DNA from: Bacteroidota bacterium
Lineage (GTDB): Bacteria > Zhuqueibacterota > Zhuqueibacteria > Zhuqueibacterales > Geothermadaptataceae
NCBI GenBank assembly: GCA_011375275.1
Contig: DRLW01000378.1
Coordinates: forward strand, 1 to 5,432
DNA: 5,432 bases
Reading direction: 5' to 3'
Under the pieces are notes generated by a model, which was given only the letters and a program-made list of their open reading frames with translations, was not told the DNA's origin and searched no databases. Position numbers and translations under genes: made by a program. Shown here piece after piece: positions 1-5,432 of the stretch; the stretch's first letter is position 1, and every line of letters starts with the position of its first letter.

Positions 1-494
1 ACATCTTTGGCACGGGTGATGATCTCATCGAGGCAGCGATTGGCAGCATGCTGGCAAAAGATAAGTTACGGCTGGCACTTGCAGAATCCTGCACCGGCGG
101 GCTGATCGCCCGGCGGATTACCGATATTCCCGGCAGTTCGGCCTATTTTACCGGCGGCGTGGTTGCGTACAGCAATGAGCAGAAAATAGCCCTGCTTGGC
201 GTTGCGCCGGACACGCTGGAAAAATATGGTGCCGTCAGCGAGGAGACGGCGCGGGAAATGGCTGTTGGCGTGCGTGAGAAAATGCGGGCAGATTATGCGT
301 TGAGCATTACCGGCATTGCCGGGCCCACGGGTGGCACTGAGGAAAAACCGGTTGGCCTGGTCTTTATCGGTTTGGCGCATCCCGGCGGCGTGGAGGTCAA
401 ACGCAGACAGTTCGGCAAAGACCGGACGATCAACCGCGAACGCAGCGCACAGGCTGCTCTGCATCTCTTATATCAGGTACTCGTCGATCGATGA
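1..494 (+). CDS. cinA: CinA, C-terminal (PncC-like NMN amidohydrolase) domain; 5' end outside window
   Basis: Partial gene entering from the left edge; the first complete codon is at position 3 and 163 residues are visible. The family C-terminal domain deamidates nicotinamide mononucleotide to nicotinate mononucleotide in pyridine nucleotide recycling, in the cytoplasm; cinA was first named as a competence/damage-inducible gene. The signature ESCTGG is present (serine codon 87-89), followed by GSSAYFTGGVVAYSNEQK (tyrosine 168-170 and lysine 183-185, in the region proposed to act with the serine) and the TGIAGPTGGTEEKPVG block. The visible start, IFGTGDD, looks like the linker of full-length two-domain CinA rather than the start of stand-alone PncC, so an N-terminal MoCF/MogA-like domain probably lies upstream. 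A methionine at 48 could serve as an internal start but would cut off this linker. The stop overlaps the thpR start (ATGA, 491-494), implying translational coupling. No broken or missing motif is seen. Confidence 0.95.
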   Translation, partial: IFGTGDDLIEAAIGSMLAKDKLRLALAESCTGGLIARRITDIPGSSAYFTGGVVAYSNEQKIALLGVAPDTLEKYGAVSEETAREMAVGVREKMRADYALSITGIAGPTGGTEEKPVGLVFIGLAHPGGVEVKRRQFGKDRTINRERSAQAALHLLYQVLVDR

Positions 495-1060
495 GCAGAG
501 AAACCATCCGCGCGTTTGTGTGCTTTGAAATTCCGCAGGAGCTGCGCGAGGCGCTTGGAGCTGTCATTTCAGCCGCGAAAGGTGCCGGCGAACGGGTCAG
601 TTGGGTTCGCCCGGAAAACATACATCTGACCGTGAAGTTTTTGGGTGAGGTGCCGCGCAGGGAACTCGCGGAGGTCTCCGCGCTTTTGCGTGAGATCGCC
701 GGGGCAACTCCGCGATTCAGCATCTCCATTGACCGGCTTGGCGCGTTTCCGAATCAAAAGCGCCCGCGGGTGTTGTGGGCTGGTTCCAGCATGACACCAC
801 CGGTTGCACGAAATCTGGCCGCGCGCATCGACAAAGGGATGGTTGCATTCGGCGTCGCGGCAGAAAACAGGCCATTCAAACCGCACCTGACCCTCGGCCG
901 CGTGAAGCAGGGCGGCGAAAAGACCATGCAGGCCCTTTTGCAGCAGCCTTTCAGCAGTTACGAGTTGCCGTGCGCAACCCTGGTACTCATGCGCAGCGAT
1001 CTGCGCCCTGGTGGCCCGGTCTATACACCGATTGATAAAATCATGCTACACTCAACATAA
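491..1060 (+). CDS. thpR: RNA 2',3'-cyclic 3'-phosphodiesterase (LigT/2H phosphoesterase family)
   Basis: A 189-residue protein, normal length for the LigT/ThpR family. Members of the 2H superfamily hydrolyse RNA 2',3'-cyclic phosphodiester ends to 2'-phosphates, and E. coli LigT also joins tRNA half-molecules in vitro. Two HxTx motifs are visible and correctly spaced: H45-L-T47-V within NIHLTVKFLGEV, and H132-L-T134-L within FKPHLTLGRVK. The N-terminal strand IRAFVCFEIP and the segment DRLGAFPNQKRPRVLWAG are also typical. The start is set by the ATGA overlap with the cinA stop; only a weak SD-like tract lies upstream, consistent with coupled translation. It lies between cinA and recA, an arrangement known from Deinococcus, but its physiological role and any link to recombination are unclear. 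No anomalies. Confidence 0.93.
   Translation: MSRETIRAFVCFEIPQELREALGAVISAAKGAGERVSWVRPENIHLTVKFLGEVPRRELAEVSALLREIAGATPRFSISIDRLGAFPNQKRPRVLWAGSSMTPPVARNLAARIDKGMVAFGVAAENRPFKPHLTLGRVKQGGEKTMQALLQQPFSSYELPCATLVLMRSDLRPGGPVYTPIDKIMLHST
1044..1052 (+). promoter_or_regulatory. Possible extended -10 element ahead of recA
   Basis: TGCTACACT fits the extended -10 pattern TGnTAnAnT inside the last codons of thpR. A transcript from it would start near 1059, about 17 nt before the recA GTG and upstream of its ribosome binding site. There is no good -35 hexamer at the usual spacing (TTGATA at 1032-1037 is too close). It could give recA an internal promoter beyond operon read-through. This is pattern matching only. 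Confidence 0.2.
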
Positions 1061-1061
1061 A

Positions 1062-1071
1062 AGGCGGGAAG
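1062..1071 (+). promoter_or_regulatory. Ribosome binding site of recA, supporting the GTG start
   Basis: A purine-rich AGGCGGGAAG tract lies in the 15-nt gap after thpR and ends four bases before the GTG at 1076. The nearby ATG at 1089 is out of frame, so the GTG is the only start that gives the expected RecA N-terminus ([19 protein letters not shown]). Confidence 0.55.
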
Positions 1072-1075
1072 AAAC

Positions 1076-2116
1076 GTGTCAGAAAAAAATGAAAAACTCA
1101 AAGCTCTGGATCTGGCCATAACCCAGATCGACAGTCAGTTTGGCAAAGGGTCCATCATGCGCCTTGGCGCAGAGGGGGCGCTTGTCTCCGTCGAGGCGAT
1201 TCCGACCGGCAGTCTGTCCCTGGATGCCGCACTGGGGATCGGGGGCGTTCCCCGCGGGCGGATCATCGAGGTGTATGGCCCGGAGTCGAGCGGAAAGACG
1301 ACGCTGACCCTGCACATCATCGCAGAGGCTCAGAAGGCCGGAGGCCTGGCAGCGTTTATCGACGCTGAGCACGCGCTGGATGCGGTCTATGCCGGTAAGC
1401 TGGGTGTAGATACCGATAACTTGCTGATCTCTCAGCCAGATACCGGTGAGCAGGCGCTGGAAATCACCGAGACGCTGGTACGCAGCGGTGCGCTGGACAT
1501 CATCGTCGTGGATTCGGTGGCCGCGCTGGTGCCGAAAGCAGAAATCGAAGGCGATATGGGGGATGCGCAGATGGGGCTGCAGGCACGGTTGATGAGCCAG
1601 GCAATGCGCAAGCTCGCCGGCGCCATCAGCAAATCGCATACGACGGTGATCTTTATCAACCAGATTCGCGAGAAACTCGGAGTACTTTTCGGCAACCCGG
1701 AGACGACTACGGGCGGGCGGGCGCTCAAGTTTTATGCCTCCGTGCGCATCGACATCCGCCGCATCGCCAGTATCAAACAGGGAGACCAGATCGTCGGCAA
1801 CAGAACGCGCTGCAAGGTGGTGAAAAACAAAGTGGCCCCCCCGTTCCGTGAGGCCGAGTTTGACATCATGTATGGCACCGGCATTTCCTCAGAGGGTGAT
1901 CTCATCGACCTGGCGGTGAAAAACAAAATTATCGAGAAAAGCGGCACCTGGTTTTCCTATGGTGATGAGCGCCTCGGACAGGGGCGTGAAAACGCCAAGC
2001 GCTTTTTGCAGGATAACCCGGATGTCCGGTCGGAAATTGAGAGCAAAGTGCGCGAAGAGCTCGGCTTGAGTTCGCAGAAAAGCAGCGATGAAACCGAAGC
2101 CGCACAACAGGGATAA
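1076..2116 (+). CDS. recA: Recombinase RecA
   Basis: A 346-residue RecA, close to the usual ~350. It forms ATP-dependent filaments on single-stranded DNA, drives strand exchange, and stimulates LexA self-cleavage in the SOS response. Walker A is G68-PESSGK-T75; the catalytic glutamate is E98 in IDAEHALD; Walker B is DIIVVD with D146; DNA-binding loop L1 lies around residues 157-167 ([12 protein letters not shown]); L2 lies around 195-212 and contains NQIR with Q196 and [10 protein letters not shown]; the interface phenylalanine is in LKFYAS (F219). The C-terminal tail (about 331-346) is Ser/Glu/Gln-rich and moderately acidic, as in other RecAs, where the tail restrains activity. The core is intact and has no intein. 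It starts with GTG. The gap to recX is only 5 nt, with the recX SD inside the last recA codons, so the two are probably translated from one message. No LexA operator was recognised upstream. Confidence 0.99.
   Translation: MSEKNEKLKALDLAITQIDSQFGKGSIMRLGAEGALVSVEAIPTGSLSLDAALGIGGVPRGRIIEVYGPESSGKTTLTLHIIAEAQKAGGLAAFIDAEHALDAVYAGKLGVDTDNLLISQPDTGEQALEITETLVRSGALDIIVVDSVAALVPKAEIEGDMGDAQMGLQARLMSQAMRKLAGAISKSHTTVIFINQIREKLGVLFGNPETTTGGRALKFYASVRIDIRRIASIKQGDQIVGNRTRCKVVKNKVAPPFREAEFDIMYGTGISSEGDLIDLAVKNKIIEKSGTWFSYGDERLGQGRENAKRFLQDNPDVRSEIESKVREELGLSSQKSSDETEAAQQG
2109..2113 (+). promoter_or_regulatory. Ribosome binding site of recX inside the recA 3' end
   Basis: AGGGA overlaps the last sense codons of recA and sits 8 nt before the recX GTG at 2122. 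It decides the GTG start and ties recX translation to ribosomes finishing recA. Confidence 0.55.
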
Positions 2117-2121
2117 ATATC

Positions 2122-2844
2122 GTGCGCGGGCGGGATAAAAACAGCGACTTACCCGCTGCGGGCAGGGTGACGGACATCAAAACGCAGAAACGTTATCCCT
2201 CCCGTGTTTCGGTTTTTATCGATGGCGAGTTTGCCTTTGGCCTCAGCGCAGAGCTTTGTGTGCAGTACGGTATCCGTATCGGTGAGGAGGTCGATGATGA
2301 GCGTCTCCGGCGGATACTTTTAGACGAAGAGTACAAGCTCGCTGAAAATAAGGCCTGGCAACTGCTCAGCGGCAGGGCGCATTCCCGGCGGGAGCTCGAG
2401 CACAAACTCCGGCGCTATGAGTTTGCAGATGCGCTGATTGCCAGGGTGCTGGATAAACTCAGCGCTGCCGGCTATCTCAACGACCTGCAGGTTGCCCGCG
2501 ACTATGTCCGTTCGCGTTTGCAGGTTCGCCCGATGGGCAGAAAACTACTCCTGCGCGAACTGCAGCAGAAGGGCATCCCGGATGAGTTGTGCGAAAAGGT
2601 GCTGTCCGAGAGTTTTGCTGAGGAGAGCGTAGAACGCGAGCTGGCGATGCAACTTTATGCAAAGAAGAAAAAACAACTGCGCGGGCAGCCAGCTCATAAA
2701 GCCCGGGAGAAAATGGCCAGAGCACTGGTGGCACGAGGATTCTCCCGCGAAGCCATCCGTGCTGTCATCGAGGATGACCCGGATGGCCTGTTCGACACAA
2801 CGGAAGAACACGGGTTCACGGATGAACACAATTCCCTGCCTTGA
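2122..2844 (+). CDS. recX: Regulatory protein RecX (RecA modulator)
   Basis: A 240-residue RecX-family protein. RecX binds RecA filaments, blocks their extension and inhibits recombinase and co-protease activity; in some bacteria it has a milder tuning role. The N-terminal strand region (about 15-42) reads RVTDIKTQKRYPSRVSVFIDGEFAFGL, typical of longer RecX forms. Three tandem three-helix repeats follow: about 71-120 (with SRRELEHKL and AGYLND), 121-165 (DYVRSRLQVRPMGRKLLLREL) and 166-218 (KMARALVARGFSREAIRAVIED). The conserved fold ends near residue 218. The last ~22 residues, DPDGLFDTTEEHGFTDEHNSLP, are atypical and encoded largely by a short repeat (2800-2835), so the natural C-terminus may have been replaced or extended by repeat DNA. 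The start is GTG, 5 nt after recA and with a good SD; no in-frame ATG gives a better N-terminus. It is followed by the alaS spacer. Confidence 0.93.
   Translation: MRGRDKNSDLPAAGRVTDIKTQKRYPSRVSVFIDGEFAFGLSAELCVQYGIRIGEEVDDERLRRILLDEEYKLAENKAWQLLSGRAHSRRELEHKLRRYEFADALIARVLDKLSAAGYLNDLQVARDYVRSRLQVRPMGRKLLLRELQQKGIPDELCEKVLSESFAEESVERELAMQLYAKKKKQLRGQPAHKAREKMARALVARGFSREAIRAVIEDDPDGLFDTTEEHGFTDEHNSLP
2800..2835 (+). repeat. Two-copy 18-nt near-tandem repeat forming the recX C-terminal codons
   Basis: Units ACGGAAGAACACGGGTTC (2800-2817) and ACGGATGAACACAATTCC (2818-2835) match at 13 of 18 positions and at 11 of the first 12. The period is six codons, giving T-E-E-H-G-F then T-D-E-H-N-S (RecX residues 227-238). 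The tract also contains the inverted pairs GAAC-N4-GTTC (2806-2817) and GTTCA-N4-TGAAC (2814-2827). The CACGG-ATGAACAC wording resembles, from memory, dispersed intergenic repeats of several uncultivated and environmental bacterial lineages. Whether it recurs in this genome cannot be seen from one window. Confidence 0.6.
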
Positions 2845-2855
2845 GAGATTTGCTG

Positions 2856-2876
2856 TTCCTGCCAGGATTTCCTGCC
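2856..2876. repeat. Alternating short inverted/direct repeats just after recX
   Basis: TCCTG (2857-2861), CAGGA (2863-2867) and TCCTG (2870-2874) alternate in orientation, and TTCCTGCC occurs twice (2856-2863 and 2869-2876). Either TCCTG copy can pair with the central CAGGA; the downstream pairing leaves only two unpaired bases. A further CCTGCC lies at 2835-2840. It may be part of the same repeat element as 2800-2835. There is no following T-tract, so it is not an intrinsic terminator. Confidence 0.45.
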
Positions 2877-2928
2877 GTCCCCGAGGTCGCCTTCTGCCCG
2901 GAGTTTAATTACGCACCCGGTAAGAACG

Positions 2929-2940
2929 GGATATATATCC
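2929..2940. repeat. Perfect 12-bp palindrome upstream of alaS
   Basis: GGATATATATCC is fully self-complementary, with an AT core and GG/CC ends, 110 nt before the alaS start. It could be a protein-binding site or an AT-rich melting region. E. coli AlaRS is known to bind a palindrome flanking its own promoter, which makes the position interesting, but no shared sequence is claimed here. Confidence 0.35.
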
Positions 2941-3049
2941 ATTTGGTAGGTTTTTTTACCCGATCGGCTCACGCAGTCTCGCTACACCGTGATCGTCGGG
3001 GTCGAATACACCGCGGACTACACACTCAAATCGGTAAACAGGTTCAACC

Positions 3050-5432
3050 ATGAAAGCAGCTGAAGTACGTCGTAGTTTTCTCGAATTTTTTCGTGAAAAA
3101 GACCATAAAATTGTCCCCAGCTCACCGGTCGTCCCACAGGATGACCCAACCTTGCTGTTCACCAACGCGGGGATGAACCAGTTTAAAAACATCTTTATCG
3201 GACTGGAAAAGCCGGACCATCCACGAGCGGCGGACACACAGAAGTGTATCCGCGTCAGCGGCAAGCACAACGACCTCGAAGACGTGGGCTTTGATACCTA
3301 TCACCACACGTTTTTCGAGATGCTCGGCAACTGGTCCTTCGGTGATTATTTCAAAAAAGAAGCCATCGAATGGGCCTGGGAACTGCTGACAAAGGTCTGG
3401 GGCATTCCCCCGGAGCGGCTGTATGCCACAGTATTTGCCGGAGATGAGGGCGATGGTCTGGAGCCGGACATCGAGGCGGAAAATCTCTGGAAAGAGGTCA
3501 CGTCTATCGATCCTTCGCACATCCTGCGTTTCGGCAAAAAAGACAACTTCTGGGAAATGGGTGAAACCGGCCCCTGTGGCCCGTGCTCGGAAATCCACAT
3601 CGACACCACGCCCGACGGCTCGGGCGGGCATCTGGTCAATGCAGATGATCCGCGTGTGATCGAAATCTGGAATCTGGTCTTCATTCAGTACAATCGCGAG
3701 AAAGATGGCTCGCTGCGGCCGCTGCCGGCCAAGCATGTCGATACCGGCATGGGCTTCGAACGCATCGTCGCAGTGCTGCAGAAAAAAGCATCGAACTATG
3801 ACACGGAAATTTTCACTCCACTGATCAGCACGATCGAGCAGATGTCTGGCGTCGCCTACAGCAACGACGAAAAAGGCATGGCCCACCGTGTTATCTCGGA
3901 CCACATCCGCACGCTGAGTTTCGCCATCGCGGATGGAGCCGTGCCCTCCAACGAAGGCCGGGGCTATGTGCTGCGGCGTATTTTGCGCCGCGCTGCCCGT
4001 TTCGGCCGAACTCTGGGTATGCACGAGCCGTTCGTTTACAAACTGGTGCCAGTTCTCGGTGACATCATGGGTGATGTCTTTCCGGAATTGCTCGACAAGG
4101 CAGAGTATATCGCCATGGTTCTCAAAGGCGAGGAAGAGAGTTTCAACACCACTCTCGATCGCGGGATCGAGAAGTTCGAGAGTATCCAGGCGGCGGTGCG
4201 TAAAAAGGGCGGCACGGAAATCCCCGGTGAGGAGGCATTTAAACTGTACGACACCTATGGGTTCCCCCTCGATCTCACCGAGCTGATGGCGCGCGAGCAG
4301 GGGTTGACCATCGACCATGCCGGGTTTGAAAAAGCCATGGCTGAACAGCGCAAGCGTGCCCGCGAGGCCGGAAAATGGGAGCTCCAGGTCGAACACGCGC
4401 CAGAAGAGTGGCAGAGTTTGAGCACGGGCGAGCAGTCGCGCTTTATCGGCTATACGGACCTCGAGGCCGAGACCGAGATTCGCTCTATCCATTATGACGA
4501 CGGCCAGGTGCTGCTGACCCTGGCGGACACACCGTTTTATGCAGAATCGGGCGGGCAGGTCGGAGACCGTGGCCTGATCGAGGGGGATGGTTTCAAGATC
4601 GAGGTGCTCACTACCCGCAAAGCGGGCTCGCATATCGTGCATGTTGGAAGGCTGATCGAGGGAGAACAGATCGAAGCTCCCAGGGTCGTCGCCCGTGTCG
4701 ATCGTCAGGCGCGGATGGATACAGCGCGCAACCATACCGCCACCCACCTGTTGCACAAAGCGTTGCGCGATCTCGCCGGATCACATATCAGCCAGGCCGG
4801 CAGCCTGGTCGCACCGGACAGGTTGCGTTTTGATGTCACCCATTTTCAGAAGTTCGATTCCGCACTTTTGGAAGATGTCGAGGGCATTGTCAACGAGAAA
4901 GTCCGTTCAGATATCGAGGTGGAGACGTTCACGACCTCTTATGTCGAGGCCCGCAAAATGGGCGCGATGGCGATTTTTGAGGAGAAGTACGGCGAGGTGG
5001 TACGCGTGGTCAAAATCGGTGATTACAGCCTTGAGCTGTGCGGTGGCACGCATTTGCATCATACCGGTGAGGCGGGCACGTTCCGCCTGCTGGGCGAGTC
5101 CAGCGCGGCTGCCGGCATCCGCAGACTCGAGGCCGTGACCGGCTCATCAGCCGTGGAGTTGATGCGCGCAGACCGGCGCATAGAAGAAGAGCTGCGGCAG
5201 CTGTTGCAGTGCCAGCGCGATGAGCTGCCGGCTAAAGTTCTCGAGCTGCTCAATCAGAAAAAAGAGTTGGAAAAACGGTTACACGAGATGCGCCGCCTCG
5301 CAGCGCAGAGCGAGGTGGAAGCACTGGCAGGCAAAGCCCGCAGCGTGGATGGTATCCGCTTTGTCGCTGCCGAAGTCTCCGCTGACAGCGTTGATGAGCT
5401 GAAAGTGATGAGTGATCGCCTGCGTGAGAAAC
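3050..5432 (+). CDS. alaS: Alanine--tRNA ligase, 3' end outside window
   Basis: AlaRS charges tRNA-Ala with alanine in the cytoplasm and clears mis-made Ser- and Gly-tRNA-Ala. The frame is open from ATG 3050 to the edge: 794 codons of an expected ~870-900, so roughly 80-100 C-terminal residues are missing. Class II catalytic core: motif 1 region near the N-terminus (LLFTNAGMNQF), motif 2 with R68 in IRVSGKHNDLE and FFEMLGNWSFGDYFK, and motif 3 DTGMGFER with D231 and G233. The tRNA-recognition part has N301 in SNEGRGYVLRR and D401 in YDTYGFPLDLT, equivalent to the E. coli residues that read the G3:U70 pair. The editing domain has AESGGQVGD, HTATH (H562, H566) and CGGTH (C664, H668), the four zinc/editing ligands. 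A predicted coiled coil (about 707-754) leads into the start of C-Ala/DHHA1. A modest SD (AGG, 3040-3042) lies 7 nt upstream. No frameshift is seen. Confidence 0.98.
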   Translation, partial: MKAAEVRRSFLEFFREKDHKIVPSSPVVPQDDPTLLFTNAGMNQFKNIFIGLEKPDHPRAADTQKCIRVSGKHNDLEDVGFDTYHHTFFEMLGNWSFGDYFKKEAIEWAWELLTKVWGIPPERLYATVFAGDEGDGLEPDIEAENLWKEVTSIDPSHILRFGKKDNFWEMGETGPCGPCSEIHIDTTPDGSGGHLVNADDPRVIEIWNLVFIQYNREKDGSLRPLPAKHVDTGMGFERIVAVLQKKASNYDTEIFTPLISTIEQMSGVAYSNDEKGMAHRVISDHIRTLSFAIADGAVPSNEGRGYVLRRILRRAARFGRTLGMHEPFVYKLVPVLGDIMGDVFPELLDKAEYIAMVLKGEEESFNTTLDRGIEKFESIQAAVRKKGGTEIPGEEAFKLYDTYGFPLDLTELMAREQGLTIDHAGFEKAMAEQRKRAREAGKWELQVEHAPEEWQSLSTGEQSRFIGYTDLEAETEIRSIHYDDGQVLLTLADTPFYAESGGQVGDRGLIEGDGFKIEVLTTRKAGSHIVHVGRLIEGEQIEAPRVVARVDRQARMDTARNHTATHLLHKALRDLAGSHISQAGSLVAPDRLRFDVTHFQKFDSALLEDVEGIVNEKVRSDIEVETFTTSYVEARKMGAMAIFEEKYGEVVRVVKIGDYSLELCGGTHLHHTGEAGTFRLLGESSAAAGIRRLEAVTGSSAVELMRADRRIEEELRQLLQCQRDELPAKVLELLNQKKELEKRLHEMRRLAAQSEVEALAGKARSVDGIRFVAAEVSADSVDELKVMSDRLREK

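Larger units (their letters stand above)
2845..3049 (+). other. recX-alaS spacer / putative alaS 5' leader, no gene recognised
   Basis: About 205 bp without a credible gene. It holds the repeats just after recX, a CCCG/CGGG hairpin (2916-2930), the palindrome at 2929-2940, a T7 run (2951-2957), the 8-bp palindrome CCGATCGG (2960-2967), and a possible stem TCACG (2969-2973) with CGTGA (2988-2992). GGTAA (2919-2923) can also pair with TTACC (2956-2960), enclosing the 12-bp palindrome. I find no clear -35/-10 pair at normal spacing. I see no T-box signature, and the T-run is not immediately preceded by a strong stem. The spacer is long enough to hold an alaS promoter or leader regulation, but the sequence does not settle this. 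Confidence 0.4.

Noticed and set aside
1836..1842. C7 homopolymer in recA as a slippage or phase-variation site
   Set aside because: It encodes part of the conserved VAPPF segment, the frame is intact, and phase-variable loss of RecA is implausible without population data.
2904..2937. TTTAAT and TATATA as a -35/-10 pair for alaS
   Set aside because: The spacer is about 22 nt, well beyond the usual 16-18, and the TATATA is simply the core of the palindrome.
2945..2960. Intrinsic terminator at the T7 run
   Set aside because: The T-run is not directly preceded by a GC-rich stem; the nearest hairpin (CCCG/CGGG, 2916-2930) has four pairs and ends 20 nt earlier, and GGTA/TACC only loops out the T-run itself.
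2983..3024. TACAC repeated at 2983, 3007 and 3019 with spacings in multiples of 12
   Set aside because: Five- to seven-base words at three sites are expected by chance in a spacer of this size; no larger unit is shared.
2841..3053. Possible 70-codon gene in the recX-alaS spacer
   Set aside because: It overlaps the recX stop and the alaS start, has no ribosome binding site and no recognisable motif, and its start is inside the repeat-rich tract.
2989..3063. Short GTG-initiated leader ORF (24 codons) overlapping the alaS start by 14 nt
   Set aside because: The reading looks protein-like, but there is no SD ahead of it, no run of alanine codons expected of an attenuator peptide, and no support beyond an open frame.
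3122..4756. Long minus-strand open frame (544 codons)
   Set aside because: It lies wholly antisense to alaS, which has all catalytic and editing motifs on the + strand. The minus frame is open because of codon bias in alaS, and its translation shows no recognisable domain.
4695..5138. A + strand open frame of 147 codons in another frame
   Set aside because: Overlaps the AlaRS editing domain coding sequence; the translation is Arg/Ser-rich without motifs, typical of an out-of-frame shadow.
1..5432. CRISPR array, tRNA/rRNA gene, insertion sequence, intein in RecA or phage gene
   Set aside because: No regularly spaced repeats, no cloverleaf or rRNA segment, no transposase, and RecA is continuous through all motifs.

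Overview
The window is a compact bacterial housekeeping segment with every gene on the + strand: the 3' part of cinA, then thpR, recA, recX, a roughly 205-bp spacer, and the first ~794 codons of alaS, which runs off the right edge. Nothing on the minus strand looks like a gene. The long minus-strand open frames, including one of 544 codons at 3122-4756, are antisense shadows of conserved + strand proteins.

Organism: a bacterium of moderately high GC. RecA has the canonical Gram-negative-like form. The AlaRS catalytic domain carries a tract (residues about 65-105, reading IRVSGKHNDLEDVGFDTYHH and continuing into WSFGDYFKKEAI) that I associate from memory with the FCB/PVC side of the tree (Bacteroidetes/Chlorobi-like, Calditrichota/KSB1/Zixibacteria-like, Planctomycetes-like) rather than Proteobacteria. 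This placement is an inference and should be tested with a RecA or AlaRS tree.

Layout: cinA (1-494, 5' end missing) overlaps thpR (491-1060) in an ATGA junction. thpR is followed after 15 nt by recA (1076-2116, GTG start). recA is followed after 5 nt by recX (2122-2844, GTG start). This spacing suggests a co-transcribed cinA-thpR-recA-recX unit. The spacer 2845-3049 precedes alaS (3050 to the edge) and holds no gene or convincing terminator, but it is rich in short inverted repeats.

Functional logic: RecA is the recombinase and SOS co-protease, and RecX is its modulator, made just downstream. CinA (NMN deamidase/damage-inducible competence protein) and ThpR (RNA 2',3'-cyclic phosphodiesterase, LigT family) are frequent recA neighbours. 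alaS is a common gene downstream of recX. The order joins the cinA-ligT-recA arrangement known from Deinococcus with the recA-recX-alaS arrangement known from Gammaproteobacteria.

The only non-routine signal is at the recX 3' end and the spacer. The last codons of recX are an in-frame 18-nt near-duplicate that resembles a dispersed intergenic repeat, followed by alternating short inverted repeats and a perfect 12-bp palindrome before alaS. I found no undescribed multi-gene system here.
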